This document shows, one piece after another, positions 31,579 through 40,247 of a stretch of 64,000 bases of DNA. The notes under the pieces are model-generated. The model was not told the DNA's origin. It did no database searches and was given only the letters and a program-made list of their open reading frames with translations. Every line of letters begins with the position of its first letter. Position 1 is the first letter of the stretch. Both the position numbers and the translations under genes were made by a program. The stretch comes from Acinetobacter beijerinckii CIP 110307 (GTDB taxonomy: Bacteria; Pseudomonadota; Gammaproteobacteria; Pseudomonadales; Moraxellaceae), in assembly GCF_000369005.1 (NCBI RefSeq), contig NZ_KB849765.1, forward strand, positions 372,001 through 436,000, written 5' to 3'.

Positions 31579-31613
31579 AAGAAATGAATCAACAGCTAAA
31601 AATGTAACTGCAC

Positions 31614-31642
31614 ATTATCACCTTGTTTTATGCCAGTACCAA
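31614..31642 (-). promoter_or_regulatory. Probable sigma-70 promoter of the rsmH-mraY cluster
   Basis: TTGGTA, a 17-nt spacer and GATAAT on the minus strand, about 36 nt before the rsmH start. The boxes are near consensus; no other good pair is visible in this gap. Confidence 0.55.
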
Positions 31643-31710
31643 ACGACTTTTTGTAGAGAATTCTTAACTTCTCATAGATAAAACCGTTTTATTTTCATTT
31701 TTCATCCAAT

Positions 31711-31744
31711 AAAAAAGCAAATACACGAAGTATTTGCTTTTTAA
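31711..31744 (-). terminator. Terminator after the sulfate-binding protein gene
   Basis: Arms AAGCAAATAC/GTATTTGCTT with loop TTCGT, followed by T-rich sequence on the minus strand. Confidence 0.82.
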
Positions 31745-31776
31745 TCTCACAACGTCGCCGTTATCGCTTTTTTTAT

Positions 31777-32772
31777 CTAAGGTTTTTCAGCATAAATCTG
31801 ATCAAAGATCGCACCATTCACAAAGTGAGTTTTTTGTGCTTTTGCCCAACCTCCAAACACATCATTAATCTTGAACAATTTAATTTTTGGAAATTGTTTT
31901 TCATATTTCGCAGCAACTTGAGGATTTCGCGGACGGAAATAATGTTTGGCCGCCAACTCTTGACCAAGCGGTGAATACAAGAAGTTTAAATAGCCACGAG
32001 CCAAATTACGATTACCGTTTTTATCAACCGTTTTATCAACGATAGCAACTGATGGCTCAGCCAATATCGAAATAGAAGGATAAACAATATCGAACTTGTC
32101 TTTGCCTAAACCTTGCGTCGCTAAAAGCGCTTCATTTTCCCAAGAAAGTAATACATCACCGATGCCACGTTCAGCAAAGGTCGTTAATGAGCCTCGGGCA
32201 CCCGAATCCAATACTTTGACATTTTGGTAAAGCTTTTTCACCAATTCTCGTGCCTTGGTATCATTGCCTCCTGGTTGTTTTAAAGCATATCCCCAAGCAG
32301 ACAAATAAATCCAACGTGGCGCACCACCTGTTTTTGGATTTGGTGTAATAATTTCCACACCTTCTTTGGTTAAATCATTCCAGTCACGAATATTCTTTGG
32401 ATTACCTTTGCGGACAAGGAAGACAACCGTAGATGTATAAGGTGCTGAGTTATCTTTAAATTGTTTTTGCCAATCTTTTCGAATAAGACCAGCATTGGCG
32501 ATTTCATCGATATCATTTGCCAAAGCTAAAGTTACAACATCAGCCTGCAAACCGTCGATCACCGATCGTGCTTGCTTCCCTGAACCGCCATGCGATTGTT
32601 TAAAATCAACCTCTTGTCCTGTCCGTTGTTTCCAATATTGACCAAATGCTTGGTTGTATTCTTGATAAAACTCTCGAGTTGGATCGTAAGAGACATTTAA
32701 AAAAGTCGTAGCCGCCTGTGCTACACCATTTAACCCCAAAGCCAATAAAGCAGCCGCAATTACAGTTTTCAT
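31777..32772 (-). CDS. sbp: Periplasmic sulfate-binding protein of an ABC transporter
   Basis: 331 residues with a clear signal peptide ([20 protein letters not shown], cleavage near residue 20). [34 protein letters not shown] and [13 protein letters not shown] are diagnostic of Sbp/CysP, and the Gly-Ser loop contacts sulfate. The usual CysTWA transporter partners are not next to it, so it feeds permeases encoded elsewhere. It stands alone, with a terminator downstream and a long AT-rich gap upstream where CysB control would be expected but no site can be defined. Confidence 0.93.
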   Translation of the reverse strand: MKTVIAAALLALGLNGVAQAATTFLNVSYDPTREFYQEYNQAFGQYWKQRTGQEVDFKQSHGGSGKQARSVIDGLQADVVTLALANDIDEIANAGLIRKDWQKQFKDNSAPYTSTVVFLVRKGNPKNIRDWNDLTKEGVEIITPNPKTGGAPRWIYLSAWGYALKQPGGNDTKARELVKKLYQNVKVLDSGARGSLTTFAERGIGDVLLSWENEALLATQGLGKDKFDIVYPSISILAEPSVAIVDKTVDKNGNRNLARGYLNFLYSPLGQELAAKHYFRPRNPQVAAKYEKQFPKIKLFKINDVFGGWAKAQKTHFVNGAIFDQIYAEKP

Positions 32773-33182
32773 TTAATTTTGCTCATTTGTTACTCATACA
32801 ACCCACTATATTTATTTAAAATTAATTTACAATCATGCACTTATATTAATATTGTTTTTACTATTCGCTTTTTAAGATATGCAAATATCATGCTTTTATT
32901 GCATAAAAAATGCTAAAGCTTATATTTCTTAGTCAAAAATAAGAGAAAACATCAAACTCCACTTTTTCTACACATTTGCTTGCTAAATTCAACTTGCATA
33001 CAAAGTAGCCAAACAGTTATAAATAGTGAGTATTTATAGCTCAAAAACTTATGATTTTTGTAAAAAGTGTGACGTAGTTCTACTTTTTTATTAAGATTTA
33101 TGTTTGAATCGTATTATTAAAGCAATAGTATGTTTGCTTAGTTAGTCTTGTAGACTCAGGGTCATAAAGGGGAATGTTGGCA
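32773..33182. other. Intergenic region between sbp and the small secreted protein gene
   Basis: 410 AT-rich bases separating divergent genes. It includes one candidate promoter for the rightward gene and no convincing element for sbp. No RNA gene or repeat is apparent. Confidence 0.5.
33104..33131 (+). promoter_or_regulatory. Candidate promoter of the small secreted protein gene
   Basis: TTGAAT, a 16-nt spacer and TAGTAT, about 50 nt before the start codon. Both boxes are fair matches. Confidence 0.4.
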
Positions 33183-33488
33183 ATGCGAGCATTAAAATTG
33201 AAAAAAACATTATATTTAAGCTTATTTCTTGTATGTTCTGTACAAGTTGGACACGCTGCTGCGATTAAAGAAAGCAGTAATATCAAATCATTTGATAAAT
33301 CTTCACCGAATTTGATTGTAAAAGCACTTGATCAACAAAAGCGTAACACTGCAATGTTGCCATCAAATGATGATGAATTGAAAATGCTGAATACGATTCG
33401 CACGAATCCCACACAAAACTTTTTTGCAAGTCAACACGAGCGTTTTTCACGTTTCGTGCAAACGATATTCCAACCTCATACTTCTTAA
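33183..33488 (+). CDS. Small secreted protein of unknown function
   Basis: About 101 residues from the ATG at 33183, which lies 9 nt behind GGGGA; an ATG at 33174 touches that site and is unlikely. A signal peptide (KLKKTLYLSLFLVCSVQVGHA) ends near AHAAA. The mature part is about 75 residues, polar, with no cysteine and no known domain. It has its own terminator and a possible promoter, which supports a real gene. I recognise no family beyond a likely periplasmic or surface location. Confidence 0.6.
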   Translation: MRALKLKKTLYLSLFLVCSVQVGHAAAIKESSNIKSFDKSSPNLIVKALDQQKRNTAMLPSNDDELKMLNTIRTNPTQNFFASQHERFSRFVQTIFQPHTS

Positions 33489-33520
33489 ATTTAAATATGT
33501 ATCCCCTCTCATGTTTAAAT

Positions 33521-33553
33521 GAAGCCTAGTCATGCTGTGATTAGGCTTTTTCG
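33521..33553 (+). terminator. Terminator of the small secreted protein gene
   Basis: Arms AGCCTAGTCA/TGATTAGGCT (one G-T pair) followed by five T. It ends just before the TATAAT at 33555-33560 that may serve gltX. Confidence 0.78.
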
Positions 33554-33554
33554 T

Positions 33555-33560
33555 TATAAT
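33555..33560 (+). promoter_or_regulatory. Candidate -10 box of gltX
   Basis: TATAAT about 34 nt before the gltX ATG. The matching -35 region falls in the preceding terminator and is poor. Confidence 0.4.
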
Positions 33561-33593
33561 AAACCCAATTCTTATTTGCTCCCCTCATAATCT

Positions 33594-35102
33594 ATGAAAG
33601 TTCGTACTCGTATTGCACCGTCTCCTACAGGTTTTCCACATGTAGGAACTGCCTATATCGCTTTGTTTAACTTATGCTTTGCTAAGCAACACGGCGGTGA
33701 ATTTATTTTACGTATTGAAGATACAGATCAGCTCCGTTCAACTCCAGAATCTGAAAAAATGATTTTAGATTCTTTACGTTGGTTAGGTCTCAATTGGTCT
33801 GAAGGTCCTGATGTCGGTGGTCCGCATGCACCTTATCGTCAATCAGAACGTATGGGCATTTATAAACAATACGCACTTGAATTGGTTGAAAAAGGTCATG
33901 CTTTTTATTGCTTTGCAACTGCTGAAGAACTTGACCAAATGCGTGCTGAACAACAAGCACGTGGCGAAACACCCAAATATGATGGTCGTGGCTTAAAACT
34001 TTCTCAAGAAGAAGTACAACAGCGTCTTGCTGCGGGTGAACCACACGTCATTCGCATGAAAGTACCGGAAGATGGTGTCTGTAAAATAAATGATTTACTC
34101 CGCGGCGAAGTTGAAATTCCATGGGTTCAAGTGGACATGCAAGTTCTTTTAAAGACTGATGGTCTACCAACGTATCATTTAGCCAACGTAGTCGATGACC
34201 ATTTAATGGAAATCACTCATGTATTGCGTGGGGAAGAATGGTTGCCATCTGCACCAAAACACCAGTTACTTTACCAATACTTTGATTGGGATATGCCAAC
34301 ACTGTGCCATATGCCTTTATTGCGTAACCCAGATAAGTCAAAATTATCAAAACGTAAAAACCCAACTTCGATCAATTATTATCGTGATATTGGGGTGCTG
34401 CCTGAAGCATTGTTGAACTATTTGGGTCGTATGGGTTGGTCAATGCCTGACGAACGTGAAATCTTTACTTTACAGGACATGATTGAAAACTTTGATGTAC
34501 AACGTGTTTCGCTAGGTGGACCTATTTTTGATGTTGAAAAACTTAATTGGCTCAATGGTCAATGGATTAAAGGCTTAACACCGGGACAACTTTTAGACCG
34601 TTTATTGACGTGGAAAAGTGACCGACAAACGCTTGAAGATATTGCAGCTGCCATTCAACCAAGGATTAATCTACTGTCTGAAGCAGTCAATTGGGCGGGC
34701 TTCTATTTCAACCATATGCCACAAATCAGCAAAGAGCAATTTGAAAGCAAAAAATTGACTGATGAGCAAGTTCGTCAAAGCTTGCAATTTGCGATTTGGC
34801 GCTTAGAAAGTCAGTTTACTTGGAACAACGACACCGTGAGCCAAACGCTGATGGATTTGGCTAACCAAATGGAAATCAAGCTGCGTGACTTTATGCCAGC
34901 GTTCTTTATTGCGATTGCAGGCTCAACCAGTTCAACACCAGTCATGCAATCGATGGTGACTTTAGGACCAGATTTAACCTTTGCTCGCTTACGTCACGCA
35001 CTCGAGCTTGTGGGCACACCAAGCAAGAAAGAACTGAAAATTTGGGAAAAGTTAAACGAATCACTTAAATTGCCGAAAAATGATGCAAATAGTGAGACTT
35101 AA
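33594..35102 (+). CDS. gltX: Glutamyl-tRNA synthetase
   Basis: 502 residues of a class I synthetase. [14 protein letters not shown] carries the HIGH-type motif (HVGT), ILRIEDTD binds ATP and Glu, and KLSKRKN is the KMSKS loop. The C-terminal helical domain reads the anticodon. It charges tRNA-Glu, and three tRNA-Glu genes follow within 2.2 kb, a notable clustering of enzyme and substrate. No Shine-Dalgarno sequence is evident before the ATG; the leader is short and pyrimidine-rich. Confidence 0.97.
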   Translation: MKVRTRIAPSPTGFPHVGTAYIALFNLCFAKQHGGEFILRIEDTDQLRSTPESEKMILDSLRWLGLNWSEGPDVGGPHAPYRQSERMGIYKQYALELVEKGHAFYCFATAEELDQMRAEQQARGETPKYDGRGLKLSQEEVQQRLAAGEPHVIRMKVPEDGVCKINDLLRGEVEIPWVQVDMQVLLKTDGLPTYHLANVVDDHLMEITHVLRGEEWLPSAPKHQLLYQYFDWDMPTLCHMPLLRNPDKSKLSKRKNPTSINYYRDIGVLPEALLNYLGRMGWSMPDEREIFTLQDMIENFDVQRVSLGGPIFDVEKLNWLNGQWIKGLTPGQLLDRLLTWKSDRQTLEDIAAAIQPRINLLSEAVNWAGFYFNHMPQISKEQFESKKLTDEQVRQSLQFAIWRLESQFTWNNDTVSQTLMDLANQMEIKLRDFMPAFFIAIAGSTSSTPVMQSMVTLGPDLTFARLRHALELVGTPSKKELKIWEKLNESLKLPKNDANSET

Positions 35103-35115
35103 TTCAGTTTAATCA

Positions 35116-35144
35116 TTGACGTGTGAGTGCAATCCCCCTAATAT
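35116..35144 (+). promoter_or_regulatory. Promoter of the tRNA-Ala/tRNA-Glu unit
   Basis: TTGACG, a 17-nt spacer and TAATAT, with a GC-rich discriminator (GCGC) and start predicted about 10 nt before the tRNA. The promoter overlaps a large inverted repeat at 35121-35155. Confidence 0.8.
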
Positions 35145-35155
35145 TGCGCTCACAC
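35121..35155. repeat. 13-bp inverted repeat over the tRNA promoter
   Basis: GTGTGAGTGCAAT and ATTGCGCTCACAC pair at 12 of 13 positions across a 9-nt gap. It could be a stem at the gltX mRNA end or an operator that covers spacer, -10 and start of the tRNA promoter. No T-run follows. Confidence 0.7.
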
Positions 35156-35160
35156 AAACT

Positions 35161-35236
35161 GGGGTCATAGCTCAGTTGGTAGAGCGCTACAATGGCATTG
35201 TAGAGGTCAGCAGTTCGATCCTGCTTGGCTCCACCA
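35161..35236 (+). tRNA. tRNA-Ala (GGC)
   Basis: 76 nt including encoded CCA. Acceptor GGGGTCA/TGGCTCC (two wobble pairs), D arm AGCTCAGTTGGTAGAGC, anticodon stem CTACA/TGTAG with loop ATGGCAT (anticodon GGC) and T arm with TTCGATC all fold. It is followed after 22 nt by tRNA-Glu, so the two are probably co-transcribed. Confidence 0.96.
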
Positions 35237-35258
35237 AACTTTTTGTGTTGCCTCACCT

Positions 35259-35334
35259 GTCCCTATCGTCTAGAGGCCTAGGACATCGCCCTTTCACGGC
35301 GGTAACCGGGGTTCGAATCCCCGTAGGGACGCCA
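35259..35334 (+). tRNA. tRNA-Glu (TTC), copy 1
   Basis: 76 nt with CCA. Acceptor GTCCCTA/TAGGGAC, anticodon stem CGCC/GGCG with loop CTTTCAC (anticodon TTC), T arm CCGGGG-TTCGAAT-CCCCG. Identical to the copies at 37073 and 37186. Confidence 0.97.
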
Positions 35335-35395
35335 TATTCTTTATCTAATAACAATGAATAATTATATTTTTCTCTCAATCTTTCTCTTAATCAGA

Positions 35396-35423
35396 TTGCA
35401 CATTTCATAATTTTCCATAAAAT
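35396..35423 (+). promoter_or_regulatory. Candidate promoter of the amino-acid permease
   Basis: TTGCAC, a 16-nt spacer and TAAAAT. A small palindrome GACAAATTGTC at 35443-35453 lies just before the start codon and might be an operator. Confidence 0.5.
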
Positions 35424-35455
35424 AGCCGCTTCTCTATGCTTGGACAAATTGTCGT

Positions 35456-36862
35456 ATGCAATCTTCCAACTCAAATGCGCATTCAGAATCTAAAACCTTA
35501 AAACGTGCAATGAGTACTCGCCATTTAGTTATGCTTTCCTTAGGCGGTGCAATTGGTACAGGTTTATTTTTAGGTTCTGGTGAAGTGATCGCACAAACAG
35601 GTCCTATTGGTGCAATTCTTGCCTATATCTTAGGCGGTCTGATTGCATATATGGTGATGCTTTGTTTAGGTGAACTCGCAGTCCATATGCCTGTCGCTGG
35701 ATCTTTCGGTGCATACGCTCAAAAATACATTGGTCCAGGTACAGGTTACATGATTTCTTGGGTGTACTGGCTGACATGGACAGCGACACTAGGAACAGAA
35801 TTCACCGCAGCCGCGTTACTAATGCAAGAATGGTTCCCTCATATTTCGATGTGGATATGGACCATCATTTTTGCGATCACAATATTAGGGCTTAATCTTA
35901 GCTCAACGCGAATGTTCGCTGAGTCTGAGTTTTGGCTTGCACTGGTCAAAGTGATCACCGTCATTGCCTTTATCATTTTAGGCTTAATGGCTATTTTTGG
36001 ATTTATTCCATTCCACGGTTACGAATCGGCACCGCTTTTTCACAATCTCACTGCACATGGTTGGTTCCCACAAGGTTTGGTTCCAATTTTTACGACAATG
36101 TTGATTGTAAACTTTGCTTTCTCAGGAACTGAATTGATTGGGGTTGCCGCTGGTGAAACCAAAGATCCTGCTGAAAATGTACCAAAAGCCATCAATGCAG
36201 CGATTTGGCGGTTATTAATTTTCTTTGTTGGTACCATCATCGTGATTAGTGCCCTGCTTCCTTTCCAAGTTGCTGGCTTAGGTGGTGAAGGGGTCAGTAG
36301 CAGTCCTTTTGTTACTGTATTTAATTACATTGGTATTCCATATGCCGATGATATTATCCGTTTCGTGATTATTACTGCATTGTTGTCTGCGGCAAATTCA
36401 GGTCTTTATGCTGCATCACGTATGATGTGGTCATTGTCAGATCAGCGTCAACTGCCAAGTCTATTCTCTAGACTCTCTAAAAGTGGCACACCAATCATTG
36501 CGCTTGTGGTAACAATGTTCGGTGCTATTCCTGGGTTACTCTCAGAGCACTTCGCTCCTGAAACAATTTTTAAGAACTTATTAGGTGTTGCCGCATTCAC
36601 GATGGTTATCGTGTGGATGAGTATTTGTTGGAGTCAATTTAATTTTAGACGCCAATGGTACAAGGCTGGGCATACCGCAAAAGATTTAAAATTTGCTGCA
36701 CCTCTTTATCCAATTGTGCCGATCTTAGGTTTTGTATTCTGTTTTATTACGGGTTTAAGTATGGCAGCAGATCCTGAGATGCAAGCTGGCTTTATTGGAT
36801 GTTTGCTGTTTATTGCAGGCTGTTATTTAAGTCACTATGTTTTATATCGAAATCGCAAATAA
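35456..36862 (+). CDS. Amino-acid permease of the AAT/APC family
   Basis: 468 residues, about twelve transmembrane helices. The GGAIGTGLFLGSG motif in helix 1 and the segment FSGTELIGVAAGETKDPAENVPKAI are the signature of the AAT subgroup of APC proton symporters. Members carry Lys, Pro, aromatic amino acids, GABA, or S-methylmethionine, and substrate cannot be read from sequence. The gene sits between tRNA-Glu copies 1 and 2, in the same direction, and has its own candidate promoter and terminator. Confidence 0.9.
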   Translation: MQSSNSNAHSESKTLKRAMSTRHLVMLSLGGAIGTGLFLGSGEVIAQTGPIGAILAYILGGLIAYMVMLCLGELAVHMPVAGSFGAYAQKYIGPGTGYMISWVYWLTWTATLGTEFTAAALLMQEWFPHISMWIWTIIFAITILGLNLSSTRMFAESEFWLALVKVITVIAFIILGLMAIFGFIPFHGYESAPLFHNLTAHGWFPQGLVPIFTTMLIVNFAFSGTELIGVAAGETKDPAENVPKAINAAIWRLLIFFVGTIIVISALLPFQVAGLGGEGVSSSPFVTVFNYIGIPYADDIIRFVIITALLSAANSGLYAASRMMWSLSDQRQLPSLFSRLSKSGTPIIALVVTMFGAIPGLLSEHFAPETIFKNLLGVAAFTMVIVWMSICWSQFNFRRQWYKAGHTAKDLKFAAPLYPIVPILGFVFCFITGLSMAADPEMQAGFIGCLLFIAGCYLSHYVLYRNRK

Positions 36863-36872
36863 TAGTGCTTCA

Positions 36873-36903
36873 TAAAAAATGCAGCGTTAGCTGCATTTTT
36901 TAT
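36873..36903 (+). terminator. Terminator of the permease gene
   Basis: AAAAAATGCAGC, loop GTTA, GCTGCATTTTTT: a perfect 12-bp stem with a T-run, 12 nt after the stop. Confidence 0.9.
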
Positions 36904-37026
36904 CTCAACAAAAAACATTTTCAACATGATTTTAAACTTAAATCCTTATTTTTGATTATTTATTCTTCGATATGTTTTATTTTTAAACACTTACCCAGTT
37001 TTTTTAGATTTTCTATAGAAAAGTGT

Positions 37027-37055
37027 TTGACACCCTATCTAATTCACCCTAATAT
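37027..37055 (+). promoter_or_regulatory. Promoter of the tRNA-Glu pair
   Basis: Consensus TTGACA, 17-nt spacer, TAATAT, then a GC-rich discriminator. A strong tRNA-type promoter 18 nt before tRNA-Glu copy 2. Confidence 0.85.
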
Positions 37056-37072
37056 ACGCCCACCTCTGAAAC

Positions 37073-37148
37073 GTCCCTATCGTCTAGAGGCCTAGGACAT
37101 CGCCCTTTCACGGCGGTAACCGGGGTTCGAATCCCCGTAGGGACGCCA
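37073..37148 (+). tRNA. tRNA-Glu (TTC), copy 2
   Basis: Base-for-base identical to copy 1 over 76 nt, with CCA. Driven by the promoter at 37027 together with copy 3. Confidence 0.97.
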
Positions 37149-37185
37149 ATATTTATTATTGTTTTCAGATGTATGCCTCATATAA

Positions 37186-37261
37186 GTCCCTATCGTCTAG
37201 AGGCCTAGGACATCGCCCTTTCACGGCGGTAACCGGGGTTCGAATCCCCGTAGGGACGCCA
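37186..37261 (+). tRNA. tRNA-Glu (TTC), copy 3
   Basis: Identical to copies 1 and 2. It lies 37 nt after copy 2 and just before a bidirectional terminator, so it ends the tRNA transcript. Confidence 0.97.
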
Positions 37262-37265
37262 AATT

Positions 37266-37298
37266 CTAAAAAGCCACTGCAATGACAGTGGCTTTTTT
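37266..37298. terminator. Bidirectional terminator after the tRNA-Glu pair
   Basis: AAAAAGCCACTG, loop CAATGA, CAGTGGCTTTTTT, with T-runs on both strands. It serves the tRNA genes (+) and the convergent unknown gene (-). Confidence 0.88.
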
Positions 37299-37303
37299 AT
37301 TGC

Positions 37304-38239
37304 TTATTCGCTTCCAATACCAACTTGAACTTCTAGGCGTCCAGACTGTACCCGCAAGCCACGGATCTCAAATTGATCCACCAATTGCTGAACCAATTCA
37401 CGACTTTCTTGCAGAATATTCAATCCAGGCAAAATACTAAAATCTGTCAGACTTAAAAGTTTATCGACCATCCATGAACGGTTATTAATAAAATCAATAA
37501 AGCCTGCTTCTTCGAGGTCGATATACCAGAGGCGATGTCCTTCTTTTTGAATCCCAGGGACATCACGAATCAAATGATTAATCAAAAATGGAATCGGTAA
37601 TGAATTAATCACTTCGAAACTGACATTTCCAACACGACGCGCAGCCCAATTGGTTAAGGTTCCACCGTGACGAATTTGTAGATCAAGATGCTCATCGACC
37701 TGACGTAAACGCAGATATTTTTCCTGCCCAATACGACACTCTAAAACATTAAATTCAAGTGAAAGACGATATAAAAACCGACGATAATGTCCATCTAATT
37801 CGATATGAAATCGATCATTACCACATTCAACTTTAATATCATCAATTTCAGAGCGATCCATGCGCTTACGAATTTGATTATTCAATAAGATTTCAGGCAA
37901 ATATAAGGTTAGGCTACTTTTCCCCAAAGAAGCACGCGCCATAGCCAATGAAACTTGTCTCGCCGCTTCACTGGTCTCAGAAACCATATCTCGAACGGTA
38001 TTTCGCATCCCCTCCACACCACGTTTGGTATGATGAGTCACCTGATCTAGAGCGTCTAAAGCTGCATCTGCCACACCTGCAATATTACGCGAGGTATCAC
38101 TGGCAAACTCAACGGCATCTTGCGCGTGTTGCAGCGTTTTATTAATTAAACGGCGTGATAACGATGGTTTATCATCAGACGATTCTATGTCAGCTGGCAT
38201 AATATCGAACATTGCCTTTTTATCATCTTGTCGATTCAA
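37304..38239 (-). CDS. Uncharacterised protein with amphipathic helical N-terminus
   Basis: 311 residues if the TTG at 38239 is used; GGGAGAG at good spacing supports it. The ATG at 38212 is an alternative with a closer AAGG. Residues about 30-105 are a long amphipathic helix rich in Ala, Val, Asp and Thr (VADAALDALDQVTHHTKRG), then a basic beta-rich region (RMDRSEIDDIKV, HIELDGHYRRFLYRLSLEF) and a C-terminal hydrophobic part with SLPIPFLINHLI. No signal peptide or clear transmembrane helix is visible. The pattern could fit a membrane-associated lipid-binding protein, which is only a guess. No family recognised. Confidence 0.75.
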   Translation of the reverse strand: MNRQDDKKAMFDIMPADIESSDDKPSLSRRLINKTLQHAQDAVEFASDTSRNIAGVADAALDALDQVTHHTKRGVEGMRNTVRDMVSETSEAARQVSLAMARASLGKSSLTLYLPEILLNNQIRKRMDRSEIDDIKVECGNDRFHIELDGHYRRFLYRLSLEFNVLECRIGQEKYLRLRQVDEHLDLQIRHGGTLTNWAARRVGNVSFEVINSLPIPFLINHLIRDVPGIQKEGHRLWYIDLEEAGFIDFINNRSWMVDKLLSLTDFSILPGLNILQESRELVQQLVDQFEIRGLRVQSGRLEVQVGIGSE

Positions 38240-38420
38240 GATGCTCTCCCTCTTTCTCTTTCCTTACTTGCTCATGTTGATGTATGAGCTAAATCTACTT
38301 TCTGAACTTATTAGACATTTTTAACTAGATTAGCATGCTCTCTACAGCAATTTGCGTCTTTTTGTTGCTCACTCTCAAATTAATCAAACCCTAGCTTGAT
38401 TGAATTTCACTCAAAAAATG

Positions 38421-40097
38421 TTACTTTTCATCTTCTTTATAATCCGATATTTCTTTCGAATCAAAACTTATTAAGATTTGATTATTTCGAATAGTTTTGT
38501 ATTGCATTAGCGTATTCTGTAATGCATTGATTTTGTCTTGAGCCATTTCAGACTCAAAACCAGCAACTTCTCGTAATGCTACCCATGCCGCATTTACCCG
38601 ATCAAAGTCATTTCCTTTTTCTAATTTTATTTTCATCCAGTTCGATAAATCTTGAGCTCTTTGTTGTATTTCATATTGATAGATGAATAATTGACTCGTA
38701 AATGCAATATTATCCAATTGAAGCAATATCAGTTTCATTTGCTGAAAAAGTGCAGTTTGTTGATACAAATAAGGTTGTAGACATTCTTGATAAAACCAAG
38801 ATGTAAACGCCGTCATTTCAGTAACAACCATATCTCTTTGCGCATACAACATATTTCTCTCTGAATGAAATTTGTCTAAACTTTCTTCCCCCAAATAATT
38901 CAGTAATCCATGTTCGAGTATCAGTTGAAACTCCGCTAAATTTAATGGTTTTTTAGTTTGGAAATGCGTATTTGGCAATGTTTCAAACCAAGCTTTAGAC
39001 TGACTTGGTGTGATCAATCGTTTTAAAAGTTCTGGTTCAGTTTGCACAGACAGCCAAAATTGTTGTAATGCTGGTTCAAATTCAATGGCTGTCGTCAATT
39101 CATTATTTTTCAGAAGCGTTTGCACAGCAGTTCGAATTGCTTCGTTCTGAGCAAGATGTTCTAAAATAATTTCACTATGCAATAATTTAGGTGCGTTAGC
39201 TATTACCTCTTTGCTAAAAGGCAAGTCAAACTCTTTCACTTTTAAAATATGATTTAAACTTTTCCCAAGCGAATTTAATCCTCGCCCAACATCAGCCAAA
39301 ATATTGGTTTGTACCGCCCGTGTTTTTAAAATACTATCCGGCAGTAATGATTTAACACCAGCTTGTAATAGCTTTGCATAAGCTTTCTGATCAATTGGTT
39401 TCAAATACTGAATGAGCAAATGGATTGCATACTCCACATCACTCATCTGTGGCTTATATTCAAGCTGATTGCGGTGAATTAAACTTTCAATATAACCGAA
39501 AAATGCAACTTCATTGACTTGAGAGGATTGCTGAGCTGCCCATTCATACCATTCAATTGCTTTCGTGTATTCAGAAGCACCCGCATAAGATTTCGCAAGT
39601 GCATTTGCATGCTGAGCACTAGGATACTGCTGCTGAAAATGATGAAGTAGCTCAATTTTAGGCTGTTGGTCTAGACATTGATCCAACTGGCGCAAGTAAC
39701 CATTGATTTGTTGCTGACTCGGTTTCAGTACAACGAAATTGAGTTGATACATCAAACATTGCTCATACCACGCATACTTTCGCGCATGAAACTCATAAGC
39801 AGGAATAAAATCAGTTTCAATTAGTTCAATCAATTGTTTTGAATAATGAATATCCTCATCGTCCGCATGCTTAAATTTCCACTGTTTGGGTAATGAAACT
39901 TTAAATAATCGCAGCAAGAAATTGGCACTTAGGTCAGGGCTTTCCATTGTCACCAACATCAGTTTATCTTGTGTCGATAAATGCTCTTTTCCCTTCTGTA
40001 TACGTGACAACCGTAATTTTAAAATTTTGGTAACTAACATACGGTTCCTTGCGCGATATTCAGCAGATGTACGCATCAAATTATCATGACTGATCAT
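38421..40097 (-). CDS. Large uncharacterised protein, mostly helical
   Basis: 558 residues, no signal peptide or transmembrane segment, rich in Gln, Leu, Glu and Lys. A TPR-like stretch is visible at about 190-215 (AKSYAGASEYTKAIEWYEWAA), and the C-terminal 150 residues look like a helical bundle. The basic N-terminus (ILKLRLSRIQKGKEH) could touch nucleic acid or membrane. I recognise no family. It is preceded by a dyad shared with the divergent zinc-ribbon gene. Its GC content looks like its neighbours, so no sign of recent transfer. Confidence 0.75.
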   Translation of the reverse strand: MISHDNLMRTSAEYRARNRMLVTKILKLRLSRIQKGKEHLSTQDKLMLVTMESPDLSANFLLRLFKVSLPKQWKFKHADDEDIHYSKQLIELIETDFIPAYEFHARKYAWYEQCLMYQLNFVVLKPSQQQINGYLRQLDQCLDQQPKIELLHHFQQQYPSAQHANALAKSYAGASEYTKAIEWYEWAAQQSSQVNEVAFFGYIESLIHRNQLEYKPQMSDVEYAIHLLIQYLKPIDQKAYAKLLQAGVKSLLPDSILKTRAVQTNILADVGRGLNSLGKSLNHILKVKEFDLPFSKEVIANAPKLLHSEIILEHLAQNEAIRTAVQTLLKNNELTTAIEFEPALQQFWLSVQTEPELLKRLITPSQSKAWFETLPNTHFQTKKPLNLAEFQLILEHGLLNYLGEESLDKFHSERNMLYAQRDMVVTEMTAFTSWFYQECLQPYLYQQTALFQQMKLILLQLDNIAFTSQLFIYQYEIQQRAQDLSNWMKIKLEKGNDFDRVNAAWVALREVAGFESEMAQDKINALQNTLMQYKTIRNNQILISFDSKEISDYKEDEK

Positions 40098-40191
40098 CTT
40101 TACGCGACTAGGTTTAGACGAGCTGTATCGGCTTTATTAACAGCCTATACAGCCTATGAATAAGTTCATTGATGCTTTTAAATCTTTCAAA

Positions 40192-40222
40192 ATTTTAGCT
40201 TTTGCAAAAATTTCGCTAAAAT
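40192..40222. promoter_or_regulatory. Inverted repeat between divergent unknown genes
   Basis: Perfect 8-bp arms ATTTTAGC/GCTAAAAT with a 15-nt gap, 26 nt before the zinc-ribbon ATG. TAAAAT in the right arm may be its -10 box. Confidence 0.4.
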
Positions 40223-40247
40223 AGCCAAAACACAATAGGAACCATCC

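Noticed and set aside
31619..31634. Sigma-54-like box near the rsmH promoter
   Set aside because: It shares the first 12 bases of the pilA element (TGGCATAAAACA) but lacks the essential GC at -12, and it lies inside a better sigma-70 spacer.
35116..35361. 81-aa frame across the tRNA genes
   Set aside because: It overlaps tRNA-Ala and tRNA-Glu, which explain the sequence.
37073..37261. tRNA-Glu repeats as attachment sites of an integrated element
   Set aside because: No integrase, partial tRNA repeat or phage-like gene is present nearby; all three tRNAs are complete.
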